Part shown: one piece after another, positions 33,563-42,225 of the stretch
Position numbering within the stretch: position 1 is the first letter of the stretch
How the letters are laid out: each line of letters starts with the position of its first letter
Position numbers and translations under genes: made by a program
Notes under the pieces: generated by a model
What the model was told of the DNA's origin: nothing
Databases searched by the model: none
Seen by the model: only the letters and a program-made list of their open reading frames with translations
Origin: Archangium sp.
GTDB taxonomy: Bacteria; Myxococcota; Myxococcia; Myxococcales; Myxococcaceae
DNA: 64,000 nt
Direction of reading: 5' to 3'
NCBI GenBank assembly: GCA_030681645.1
Contig: JAUXRX010000034.1
Span: forward strand, 1-64,000

Positions 33563-34078
33563 GTGCGAGCGCTCTTCGTCCTCACCGTGTTGATGAGCTC
33601 GCCCGCCTTCGCCGCCGATGCGGGCGTGAAGGGCCCGGTGTTCGTCGCGGTCGAGGTGCTCGAGGTGGTCGACACCGAGGACGGCATCGCGGTGCTGCTG
33701 CTGCAGAAGGAAGCGGGCGTGGTGCTGCCCATCCTCATCGGGCCGGCCGAGGCCAACGCGATCAAGATGCGGCTCGAGAAATCGCGCCCGCCGCGGCCGA
33801 TGACTCACGATCTCCTCGAGGACGTGATCACCGCCATGGGCGCGAAGCTCTTGCGGGTGGAGATCGACGACCTCAAGGCGAACACCTTCCTCGGGCGCCT
33901 GGTGCTCGAGCAGCGCAAGAAGGTGACCACCCTCGACGCGCGGCCGAGCGACTCCATCGCGCTCGCGCTGGGGCTGGGGGCGCCCATCCTCGTGGCGCAG
34001 CCGGTGCTCGAGCGCGCCGGGCTCCCGCTCAAGGGGAAGAAGCCCGCCAGGAAGCACCCGGTGCCCGAGACCCTCTGA
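33563..34078 (+). CDS. bifunctional nuclease (DUF151) protein with signal peptide
   Basis: 171 residues. The N-terminus (MRALFVLTVLMSSPAFAAD) is a good signal peptide. The rest is a DUF151/bifunctional nuclease domain: VVLPILIGPAEANAIKMRLE, RPMTHDLLEDVI and LDARPSDSIALALGLGAPI are the family blocks. Cytoplasmic relatives have RNase and DNase activity. An exported version is unusual and implies a periplasmic or extracellular role (inference). The GTG at 33563 has GAGG seven bases upstream. It is followed at once by a palindromic repeat. Confidence 0.8.
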   Translation: MRALFVLTVLMSSPAFAADAGVKGPVFVAVEVLEVVDTEDGIAVLLLQKEAGVVLPILIGPAEANAIKMRLEKSRPPRPMTHDLLEDVITAMGAKLLRVEIDDLKANTFLGRLVLEQRKKVTTLDARPSDSIALALGLGAPILVAQPVLERAGLPLKGKKPARKHPVPETL

Positions 34079-34079
34079 A

Positions 34080-34125
34080 CTCCCTCTCCCTGCGCAGCAG
34101 CGGGGAGAGGGCTGGGGTGAGGGGC
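34080..34125. repeat. palindromic repeat copy 2
   Basis: TCCCTCTCCCTGCGCAGCAG followed by a CGGGGAGAGGGCTGGGGTGA arm and GGGGC. It is intergenic, starting just after the stop of the nuclease gene. The stem pairs CCCTCTCCC with GGGGAGAGGG. Confidence 0.85.
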
Positions 34126-34156
34126 CGACCCCGGGCCGACCCCGGGCCGACCCGCG
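34124..34156. repeat. 11-bp tandem repeat, three units
   Basis: GCCGACCCCGG is repeated three times head to tail, the third unit imperfect. It directly abuts the palindromic repeat and ends at the base before the stop codon of the minus-strand radical SAM gene. Confidence 0.7.
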
Positions 34157-34783
34157 CTACGCGCGCGCTTCGTGAGGCTCGCCCACCAGCGGATCGAACC
34201 AGGGCCGCTCGCGCAGCGGCACGCCGAGCTCATGCGCCAGCCGCCGGCAGGCCGCGAGGTCGAGGCCCGGCACCGCGACCACGCTCGCCTCCACCCGCTC
34301 CACGTGCTTTCGGGCCGCGCGGATGAAGTCACACGCCGCGGCGTGCGCGGCCTCGCCGTACCGGTTCGGGCACAGCTTCACGTACGTCGCCGGATCAGCG
34401 GCGTTGAGTGAGACGATCACCTCGTCGACCGAGCCCGCCAGCTCAGGCGCGACGTCGTGCCCGGCCCGCAGCGAGGCCAGCCCATCGGTGACCAGCCGCA
34501 CGCGGTGGCCGTGCGCGCGCAAGCGCCGGCCCACCTCCACCACCACGGGCAACCGCATCGTCGGCTCGCCCAGCCCCACGAAGGCGACCTCGCGAAAGCG
34601 TTCTGGGTGAAGCGCCTCGGCTGCGGCGAACAGCTCGTCGGCGCTCGGCTCCGCGTCGTTGCGGAGGTCGTTGCCAGCCACGATCCACCGGCCGTGCTGC
34701 TTGGGGCAGAAGGTGCAGGCCAGCGTGCAGCGCTTCGTGGCCGCGAGGTAGAGCACGCCGTCGTAGGGGTACGCGATGGCCAT
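34157..34783 (-). CDS. radical SAM protein, TatD-linked type
   Basis: 208 residues. The cluster motif is KRCTLACTFCPK (CX3CX2C), with GLGEPTMR as the GEP-type SAM contact and VRLVTDGLAS and VIVSLNAADPATYVKLCPN further on. Length and motifs match a compact group often annotated as TatD-family-linked radical SAM proteins. No tatD gene is next to it here. Substrate is unknown. The tandem repeat abuts its stop codon. Confidence 0.75.
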   Translation of the reverse strand: MAIAYPYDGVLYLAATKRCTLACTFCPKQHGRWIVAGNDLRNDAEPSADELFAAAEALHPERFREVAFVGLGEPTMRLPVVVEVGRRLRAHGHRVRLVTDGLASLRAGHDVAPELAGSVDEVIVSLNAADPATYVKLCPNRYGEAAHAAACDFIRAARKHVERVEASVVAVPGLDLAACRRLAHELGVPLRERPWFDPLVGEPHEARA

Positions 34784-34950
34784 GGCTACTCATGGGCAGC
34801 GCGAGGTCACCCGTCAAGCGCATGTCTTGCGCTGCCCTCCCCTCTGGGTGATCACCGACACGTTCCCGGCGGGCGACCTCCGCGGGGCCTCGCAAGCGCC
34901 ATGGATCAGTGCCGACCCGGCTGGCACGCGCCGTGGACTGATCCGCTCCC

Positions 34951-35556
34951 ATGCGAGTGATCAGACTGCTGATGCTCGGAGTCCTCGTCGTCTTCACCAC
35001 GCTCAGCTTCGAGCTGGCCTGGAATGCGGCCCAGGACACCGGAGACCTGCTGAGCCGGCAGGACCCCTCGGTCACGGACTACGTGGTGAGCGTCTCGCTC
35101 GCGGCAGTCAACGCCGTGCCCGGGGAGTCGCTGGACGAGCTCGAGGCGTGGGAACACTGGGTGGTCGAGGCGCCCCCGGTCGACCCCGAGCCTGAGCCGA
35201 CCCCCACCGTCACCCGCCGCCGCATCAAGCGACCCGTCGCGAAGGCCGAGCCCAGCGCGCTGGTCGCTCCGGAAGACGCGATTCGCATGGTGCTCCGCCG
35301 CAAGCGCGCCGCCTTCGAGCACTGCTACGAGCAGGAGCTCAGGAAGCAGGCGTCGTTCGACGGCTTCGTGGTGGTGTCGATGAGCGTCGCCGCCGACGGG
35401 AGCGTCACCGACGTGAGGGTCGAAGAGGCCTCGCGGCGCGACGCGGTGGTGGGCGCGTGCATCGTGGCGCAGCTGCGCCAGCTCAAGCTGCCGCCGCTCA
35501 CCGAAGAGGCCGACCTGCTGATCCCCATTCGCCTGCAGGCGAAGAAGCCGACCTGA
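34951..35556 (+). CDS. AgmX/PglI-type C-terminal domain protein, membrane-anchored
   Basis: 201 residues. An N-terminal membrane anchor (LLMLGVLVVFTTLSFEL) is followed by a Pro/Glu-rich spacer and basic stretch (TRRRIKRPVAKAE). The C-terminal domain is of the AgmX/TonB-like kind common in myxobacteria: IRMVLRRKRAAFEHCYEQEL, VVVSMSVAADGSVTDVRVEE, a Cys in VGACIVAQLRQLKLPP and a final strand. The paired cysteines probably form a disulfide. In Myxococcus the domain is found in gliding-motility and envelope proteins; a specific role cannot be assigned. Confidence 0.75.
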   Translation: MRVIRLLMLGVLVVFTTLSFELAWNAAQDTGDLLSRQDPSVTDYVVSVSLAAVNAVPGESLDELEAWEHWVVEAPPVDPEPEPTPTVTRRRIKRPVAKAEPSALVAPEDAIRMVLRRKRAAFEHCYEQELRKQASFDGFVVVSMSVAADGSVTDVRVEEASRRDAVVGACIVAQLRQLKLPPLTEEADLLIPIRLQAKKPT

Positions 35557-35559
35557 GCC

Positions 35560-36018
35560 TCACGGGTGCACGGGCGTGTGCGGCCTGGTTCCGCCGCCGA
35601 ACGCGCTCGCCAGCAGCCGCACCAGGCTCACCATGATGGCCACCGCGCTGCCGAACACGCCGAGCGCGAGCAGCACGCGCGCGGTGACCACGACCGGCTC
35701 GCCGAAGCGCGCCAGGTCGAACGGGAACACCCGGTAGAACACCACGGCGCCGACGAGCGCGGCGCTGGCGAAGATCAGATCCATCACGCGCCGCAGCGGC
35801 CGGGGGCTGGTCACCGAGAGCACCAGGTTCCCGAAGATCTGCACCACGAAGCCCAGGTTCGCCGCCCAGAGCACGTCGACGAACGACGCCGTCACCACGC
35901 CGTGCAGCCACGGCCGCCACACCGCGTGCGCGTTGAGCACCAGCATGAACACGAAGTTGAAGATGGCGGCGAAGGCGAAGCCGACCGGGCTCTTTTCCGT
36001 CTCGGTGTTCTGAAGCAT
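35560..36018 (-). CDS. four-helix membrane protein, unknown function
   Basis: 152 residues from an ATG at 36018 chosen for its strong GAGGAGG ribosome site; an upstream ATG adds 15 residues without support. Four hydrophobic segments are visible (FAAIFNFVFMLVLNA, WAANLGFVVQIFGNLVL, LIFASAALVGAVVF, ARVLLALGVFGSAVAIM). No known family was recognised. It converges on the AgmX-type gene with three bases between stops. Confidence 0.65.
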   Translation of the reverse strand: MLQNTETEKSPVGFAFAAIFNFVFMLVLNAHAVWRPWLHGVVTASFVDVLWAANLGFVVQIFGNLVLSVTSPRPLRRVMDLIFASAALVGAVVFYRVFPFDLARFGEPVVVTARVLLALGVFGSAVAIMVSLVRLLASAFGGGTRPHTPVHP

Positions 36019-36133
36019 GGGGACCTCCTCGAGCGACTCGAAGAAGGTGACTGCATCGCGCATACCCGCAGGTGGCGGGCCCTTACGGCCCGGGGGAACG
36101 CACGCCTTGCGCCGCCTCAGCGCGCCGCGCGCA

Positions 36134-37060
36134 TCACTTCGCGGGCAGCGCGGCGACGATCTTCTCCGAGACCTCCCACAGCCGCTTCGCCAGCGCCGCG
36201 TCGGACGCGTCTGCGCGCGCCTTCGCCACGTTGCAGTCGGCGAAGTACTCGCCCGAGACGGTGGCCACCGACGGGTGCGTGGCCACGAACACCTCGGTGG
36301 CGGCGCCCTGCGGCACGTCCTTGAGCACGAGCGGGCCGAACGCCCCGAAGAAGAAGCGGGCGACCGGGTTCATGTGCCGGCCCAGGTTGGTGCGGATGAC
36401 GCCCGGGTGCACCGCGTTGGCCGTCTTCTTCGTGCCGGCGAAGCGCCGCGCGAGCTCCCTGGCGAAGAGGAGGTTGGCGAGCTTCGACTGGCCGTAGCTG
36501 CCCCACGGCGTGTAGCCCTTCGTGCCCTCGAGGTTGTCGAACTGAATGCCTTCCTTCGGGGCCCTGAAGTGCGCGGCGCTGCTGAGCATCACCACCCGGC
36601 CGGTCTCGGTGAGCTGCTCGAGCAGCCCGGTGACGAGGATGAAGTGGCCGATGTGGTTGGTGAAGAACTGCAGCTCGTAGCCGAAGGCCTGCTCGGGCTT
36701 CGGCAGGGCCATGATGCCGGCGTTGCAGATGATGGCGTCGAGCTTGATGCCCTGGCGCTTCACCTCTGCCACGCACGCCTTCACGCTCTCGGGGTCCGAC
36801 AGCTCGCACGCCAGCGGCACGGTGCTGCCCTTCACCTTCTCGCAGGCGGCCTTCGCCTTCTCCACGGTGCGCGCCGTGCCCACCACCCGGCCGCCTCTGA
36901 GGGCGAGCACCCGCAGCGCCTCTTCGCCCAGGCCCGAGTTGCAGCCGGTGACGAGGAACGTCTTGCCCTCGAGCGAGAGGCCTTCCGTCACCTGCTCGGC
37001 GGTGGAGCCATACCCGAAGCCGCTCGGGCCCTTCGACGTGAACAGTTCGTAGAGGGACAT
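36134..37060 (-). CDS. short-chain dehydrogenase of the retinol-dehydrogenase/WWOX-like group
   Basis: 308 residues. The motifs are VTGCNSGLGEEAL (NADP binding), ICNAGIM (NNAG position), MLSSAAH (catalytic Ser) and YGQSKLAN (YxxxK), with HPGVIRTNLGRH near the C-terminal part, as in WWOX/retinol-dehydrogenase-like SDRs. The substrate is unknown. The ATG at 37060 begins the conserved protein; longer in-frame sequence upstream reads through a palindromic repeat (37079-37120) and is not considered native. No operon partner is obvious. Confidence 0.85.
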   Translation of the reverse strand: MSLYELFTSKGPSGFGYGSTAEQVTEGLSLEGKTFLVTGCNSGLGEEALRVLALRGGRVVGTARTVEKAKAACEKVKGSTVPLACELSDPESVKACVAEVKRQGIKLDAIICNAGIMALPKPEQAFGYELQFFTNHIGHFILVTGLLEQLTETGRVVMLSSAAHFRAPKEGIQFDNLEGTKGYTPWGSYGQSKLANLLFARELARRFAGTKKTANAVHPGVIRTNLGRHMNPVARFFFGAFGPLVLKDVPQGAATEVFVATHPSVATVSGEYFADCNVAKARADASDAALAKRLWEVSEKIVAALPAK

Positions 37061-37078
37061 GCCGCAGGAGTAGCTGAT

Positions 37079-37120
37079 CTCCCTCTCCCTGCGAAGCGGG
37101 GAGAGGGCGGGGTGAGGGGC
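37079..37120. repeat. palindromic repeat copy 3
   Basis: CTCCCTCTCCCTGCGAAGCG followed by a GGGAGAGGGCGGGGTGAGGG arm: the most regular copy in the window, and the one used here as consensus. It is intergenic, between the membrane protein stop and the SDR start (both minus strand). Confidence 0.9.
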
Positions 37121-37124
37121 GGCT

Positions 37125-38006
37125 TCAAGGGGCCGCCGTCCCCGCGGCGTCATCGAGCACCGGGGCGAAGCGGTTGTACGCGAGCGTCAGCGCGACCGCG
37201 AAGAGCACGGCGAAGAGCCCGAGCGCGCCGGACCACGGGGCCGGCGCAGACAGGGCCAGGCGCAACATCACCGTGGCCACCGCCAGGCCCGAGTTGCGGA
37301 ACACCACCCGGTAGCTCGAGTTGTACCGGAGCGAGATCAGCACCACGAGCACGTCGGCGAAGATCAGCACCGTGTAGAACGCCTCGAAGAACCCGCTGGC
37401 GTGGAACGTGGTGGCCAGGCTCCACACGCTCTCCAGGGCCAGCCCCGAGAAGACCACCACCAGCACCAGCGAGATGACCTTCTTGGCCAACACGAAGTTC
37501 GCCCGGTCGCGCCGATCTTCCGAGAGGGGCCGGTGCCGCTGCAGCGGGTAGTAGAAGCCGAGCGAGACGAAGATGAGCAGCGCCGCCACCGCGTCGCTCA
37601 GCATCGGCCACACCACCCCCTGCGCCTGCACCCAGCGCAGCGGCTCGTCCATCTCGGCGAAGGCCTCGAACGAGCTGCGCAGCAAGATGAGCGAGAAGAT
37701 CTCGAACTGCTTTCCCGCGGCGTTCGACACCGACTTGACGATGGCGAAGACCAGGCTCGCCACCTCGAACGAGAGCAGCAGGTAGAAGGCGAGCTCGACC
37801 GCGTGGAAGTGACTGCGGGGCAGCGCGCGCTGGAGGCCGGGGCCCAGCAGCCCGCGGTTGGACAGCTCGATGACCACCAACGCCACCAGGAACGCCGCCA
37901 CCAGGCCGGTGGACAGGATGCGCCGATGCGCGGCGCTGTGAAAGGCACGCTCGAGGCGGTCGAACACGCGGGAAAACGGTGACTCCCTGGCCGTGACGGT
38001 CGCCAC
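37125..38006 (-). CDS. multi-pass membrane protein, unknown function
   Basis: 293 residues with six or seven hydrophobic helices (e.g. STGLVAAFLVALVVIEL, VELAFYLLLSFEVASLVFAI, VISLVLVVVFSGLALE, AFYTVLIFADVLVVLI and two near the C-terminus). A short basic cytoplasmic loop (HRPLSEDRRDRANF) lies in the middle. No family was recognised. It is preceded by hemN's 3' end region on the same strand, 46 bases away, but its function need not be related. Confidence 0.65.
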   Translation of the reverse strand: MATVTARESPFSRVFDRLERAFHSAAHRRILSTGLVAAFLVALVVIELSNRGLLGPGLQRALPRSHFHAVELAFYLLLSFEVASLVFAIVKSVSNAAGKQFEIFSLILLRSSFEAFAEMDEPLRWVQAQGVVWPMLSDAVAALLIFVSLGFYYPLQRHRPLSEDRRDRANFVLAKKVISLVLVVVFSGLALESVWSLATTFHASGFFEAFYTVLIFADVLVVLISLRYNSSYRVVFRNSGLAVATVMLRLALSAPAPWSGALGLFAVLFAVALTLAYNRFAPVLDDAAGTAAP

Positions 38007-38052
38007 GCCACCTCAGAGCCCGTCTCCCGCAGGAGGGTTCAACGCCGGCTGA

Positions 38053-39408
38053 TCAGACGGTGCGGCTGAACAGCGGGCGATCGGGCGCCTGGCGGGCCAG
38101 CCGCGCGTCGAGGGCCATGCACACGTTGCGCACGAAGGGCTGGCCGGCCTGCGTCACCTTCACCGACGAGCCCGAGAGCTCGACGAGGCCATCGCGCGCC
38201 ATTTCGCCCAGCTTGTCGGGCAGCGACGCGAAGTAGGGCAGCGCCTTCGGTTCCCAGGTGGTCTCGAAGCGCGTCATCACGTCGAGAATGTGGCGGCGCA
38301 GCACCAGGTCTTCCTGGTCGAGCAGGTGCCCCTTCACGATGGGCAGCTCACCCTTCGCGATGCGCGCGCTCCACTCGGGCACGGTCTTCTCGTTCTGCGC
38401 GAAGGCGGTCCAGGTGTCGCCGATGGCCGAGGTGCCGAGCGCGAACAGCGGCATGGTGCTGCGGTCGGTGTAGCCCATGAAGTTGCGGTGCATGCGGCCC
38501 TGCGCGTACGCCTTCCACAGGCCGTCGGTCTCGAGCGCGAAGTGGTCGAGGCCGATCTCCTTGTAGTTCGAGCCCAGCAGCAGCTCGCGGCCCAGCTCGT
38601 AGAGCACCCGCTTGGCGCTGCCGCCCGGCACGTCGGCGTCTTCGAAGCGGCGCTGGTAGGTCTTCATCCACGGCACGTGGGCGTAGCCGTAGAAGGCGAT
38701 GCGATCGGGGTGCAGCTTGCGCACCTGGTCGATGGTGTTCTGGATGCTGTCGGTCGTCTGCTTCGGCAGCCCGTAGATGAGGTCGTAGTTGATGCTGGTG
38801 AAGCCCAGCTCGCGCGCGTGCTCGGTGACCACCCGCACCTCTTCCACGGTCTGGTAGCGATTGACCGCGAACTGCACCTTCTCGTCGAAGTCCTGGATGC
38901 CGAGCGAGAGCCGCTTGAAGCCGAGCTTCGAGAGCACCTCGAGCTGCGCGCGCGTGGTGACCCGGGGATCCGCCTCGATGCCCAGCTCGGCGTCGGCGGG
39001 GAGCTCGGCGAACGAGAGGATGCCCTCGAGCATGCGCTGCAGCTGAGCAGGCGTCAGGTAGGTGGGGGTGCCCCCGCCGATGTGCACCTCGTCGATGCGC
39101 ACCTTGCCCAGCCGCGAGACGTAGAGCTGCCACTCGGCCCGAATGCTCTCGACGTACGGGTCGCTGTACTTCGGGTCCTTGGTGATGAAGGTGTTGCAGC
39201 CGCAGTAGTGGCACAGCGTGCGGCAGAAGGGCACGTGCACGTAGAGCGCCCCGCCCTGCCCCGCCTCGCGGCTCCGGCTGATGGCGTCGGCCACGTGGGT
39301 CAGCCACTGCTCCTCGGTCGGCGTCTGCTGCCAGTAGGGCACCGTGGGGTAGCTGGTGTAGCGGGGCCCCGGCACGTCGTACTTCGCGAGCAATTCGGTG
39401 GCGGTCAT
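38053..39408 (-). CDS. hemN: oxygen-independent coproporphyrinogen III oxidase (radical SAM)
   Basis: 451 residues, the full HemN length. The cluster motif is VPFCRTLCHYCGC (Cys62, Cys66, Cys69), followed by VHIGGGTPTYL, SLGIQDFD and the family-specific YNYDLIYGLP-like INYDLIYGLP. The C-terminal HemN domain ends with DGLVEL. It converts coproporphyrinogen III to protoporphyrinogen IX without oxygen. The RCxxC-like first motif and GPRYTSYP N-terminus separate true HemN from HemW. The ATG at 39408 overlaps the hemH stop (ATGA), so it is the last gene of the heme operon. Confidence 0.95.
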   Translation of the reverse strand: MTATELLAKYDVPGPRYTSYPTVPYWQQTPTEEQWLTHVADAISRSREAGQGGALYVHVPFCRTLCHYCGCNTFITKDPKYSDPYVESIRAEWQLYVSRLGKVRIDEVHIGGGTPTYLTPAQLQRMLEGILSFAELPADAELGIEADPRVTTRAQLEVLSKLGFKRLSLGIQDFDEKVQFAVNRYQTVEEVRVVTEHARELGFTSINYDLIYGLPKQTTDSIQNTIDQVRKLHPDRIAFYGYAHVPWMKTYQRRFEDADVPGGSAKRVLYELGRELLLGSNYKEIGLDHFALETDGLWKAYAQGRMHRNFMGYTDRSTMPLFALGTSAIGDTWTAFAQNEKTVPEWSARIAKGELPIVKGHLLDQEDLVLRRHILDVMTRFETTWEPKALPYFASLPDKLGEMARDGLVELSGSSVKVTQAGQPFVRNVCMALDARLARQAPDRPLFSRTV

Positions 39409-40534
39409 GGGGCACTCCGGAGCTCTTCGGCGAGCATGGTGATGAACTGCGGCGACGCGTTGACGGAAGGCACCAGGGTGAGCGACTCGCCCCCCGCTTC
39501 CTTGAAGGTCTCGGCCGCGCGCAGGCCGATCTCCTCGAGCGTCTCGAGGCAGTCGGCGACGAACGACGGGCAGGCCACCGCGAGCCGCTTCACGCCCTTC
39601 TTCGCGAGCTCGGCGACCACCTCGTCGGTGAAGGGGCTGAGCCAGGTGGCGCCCTTGAGCCGCGACTGGAACGCAGTCGACGCCGAGGTGAGCCCGGCGG
39701 CCTTCGTGAGCGCCTCGCTCGTGGCCAGGCACTGCGCGCGGTAGCAGTGGTCATGGCCCGGCCCGAGCGGTCCGCAGGGTCTGCCCGCCGGCGCGTCCTT
39801 GCAGACGGGCGCGAGCTGGCGAATCGGCAGGCCGTGGAAGCTGAAGAGCACGTGGTCGGCCTTCGCCGTGGCGACCGTGGCGCGGATGTTCTCGGCGAAG
39901 GCGGCGATGAAGCCGGGCCGCGCGTGGAAGGCAGGGAGCACCGCGGTGGCCGGCGGCTGCACCTGCAGGCCGAGCAGCCGGTGCCAGGCCTCCACCACGC
40001 CGCCGCTCGTCGCCGAGGCGTACTGGGGGAACATCGGCACCAGGGTGATCTGCGTGACGCCGCGCGCGAGGAGCTTTTCCAGGGCCTCGGGCATCGACGG
40101 CTTGCCGTAGCTCATCGCCAGCTCGACCTCGACGCCGGGCATGGCGGCGCGCAGCGCGGCGAGCTGCGCGTTCGAGTTCACCAGCAACGGCGAGCCCTCG
40201 GGCGTCCAGATCTGCTGGTAGGCGTGCGCGCTCTTCCGCGGGCGGAACGGGAGGATGACCAGGTTGAGCAAGAGCCAGCGCGCCGCCGGGTTGATGTCGA
40301 TGACGCGCGGATCGTTGAGGAACTCGGCGAGGTAGCGGCGCACGTCGGGCACCGAGGGCGAATCGGGGGTGCCCACGTTGACGAGCAGCACTCCGCGCAC
40401 TCCCTCTCCCTGCGAAGCGGGGAACGGCGGACTCGCGCCTCGAGGGGCCGAATGATCCATGCGCCCCTCACCCGGCCTGCGGCCGACCTCTCCCCGCTTC
40501 GCAGGGAGAGGATTCACGGTTGGCGTGGGTTCAT

Positions 40535-40538
<4 letters not shown>
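39405..40538 (-). CDS. hemH: ferrochelatase with a repeat-encoded N-terminal extension
   Basis: 377 residues from the ATG at 40538, which overlaps the response-regulator stop (ATGA). The normal protein begins at VRGVLLVNVGTPDSP (residue 47); other hallmarks are FSFHGLPIRQL (catalytic His) and the C-terminal VNASPQFITMLAEEL. Residues about 9-46 (NPLPAKRGEVGRRPGEG, then SPPFPASQGEG) are the translation of an inverted pair of palindromic repeats (40400-40511). An in-frame GTG at 40400 lies right after repeat sequence GGGAGAGGGA, a possible ribosome site, and would give a normal N-terminus. HemH inserts Fe2+ into protoporphyrin IX. Confidence 0.93.
40400..40511. repeat. inverted pair of palindromic repeats (copies 4 and 5) in hemH
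   Basis: One copy starts at 40400 (TCCCTCTCCCTGCGAAGCGG), partly degenerate after the loop. The second, inverted, lies at 40463-40511 (GCCCCTCACCC then TCTCCCCGCTTCGCAGGGAG). About 22 bases separate them. The pair is inside the hemH reading frame as annotated. Confidence 0.85.
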
Positions 40539-41219
<681 letters not shown>

Positions 41220-41227
<8 letters not shown>

Positions 41228-42212
41228 GCGCCACCTCCCGCGCCAGGGGGAGCTCGAGGGCGAACACGCTGCCCTGCCCCGGCCCCGCGCTCTTCGCCGT
41301 CAGCTCCCCGTGCATGCGCCGCGCGAGCTGCCGCGAGATGAACAGCCCCAGCCCGCTGCCGTGGGCCACGCCCGTGCTGCCCCCGCGCTCGAAGGGCTCG
41401 AACAGCCGCTCGGCGTCTTCGGGGGGAAAGCCCTGGCCGCTGTCGCGGATCTCCAGGCGCCAGCGCGGGCCCTTCGACAGGCCCACCAGGTCGACGCGCC
41501 CGCCGCCGTACTTGCGGGCATTGTCGAGCAGGTTCTCGAGCACCACCCGCACCGCGTCGCGATCGCACGACACCGAGACCTGGTCGGTCGGTTCCCAGCG
41601 CACGTCGTCGTCGGGGAAGCTGGCGCGCCGGTGATCGAGGATCTCCGAGACGAGCTGCCGCGCGGGCACCACCTCGGGGTGGCTCGCACCGCGGGCCACG
41701 GTGCGCTGGTAGGCGAGGGTGGTCTCGACCATGTGCTCGAGGCGATCGCACTCCGCGATGCCCTGGTTCAAGAAGCGCCCGTGCAGCTCGGCGGGGATGC
41801 TGCCGTTGCCCAGGCTCTGCAACAGCGCGCGCACGCCCGCGAGCGGCGTCTTGAGCTGGTGGGTGGTGAGCGAGATCATCGTCTGCAGCCGCTGCGTCTC
41901 GCGCTGCCGCTTGCGCGCCACCATGAAGAGCACCACCGCCAGCGCGCACAGCAGCAGCCCGGCCAGCGTCGACTCGCCGCTGATCATGAACAGCTGCCGC
42001 TGGGTCGCGGCGTCGAGCGCCAGCAGGCGTTCCAGCCGCTGCGCGCCCTCGAAGGTCGCCTCGATCTGCCCCCGCAGCAGCTTGTCGCTGCCGATGATGT
42101 TCCGGCGCACCAGCACGGCCCACCACGCCATGAGCGGGCCGACGCACGAGAGCGCCGCCCCGAAGACGATGACGTCGAAGTTCCTGCTGAGAAACTGCCG
42201 GAAGCGGTTCAT
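41220..42212 (-). CDS. membrane sensor histidine kinase in the heme operon
   Basis: 330 residues. Two membrane segments (about 13-36 and 83-98) enclose a short periplasmic loop of some 45 residues without cysteines. A HisKA domain has His118 in SLTTHQLKTPLAGV, and HATPase_c shows ENLLDNARKYGGG, DSGQGF and GSGLGLFISRQLA. It starts 13 bases after the hemL stop and overlaps the regulator gene. The small sensor loop gives no clue to its ligand; heme or a redox signal would fit the context (inference). Confidence 0.9.
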
Positions 42213-42225
42213 GAATTCGGGACTA

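Noticed and set aside
36134..37153. Longer start for the SDR gene at 37153
   Set aside because: The extra 31 residues are the translation of a palindromic repeat plus non-conserved DNA; the conserved protein starts at the ATG at 37060.
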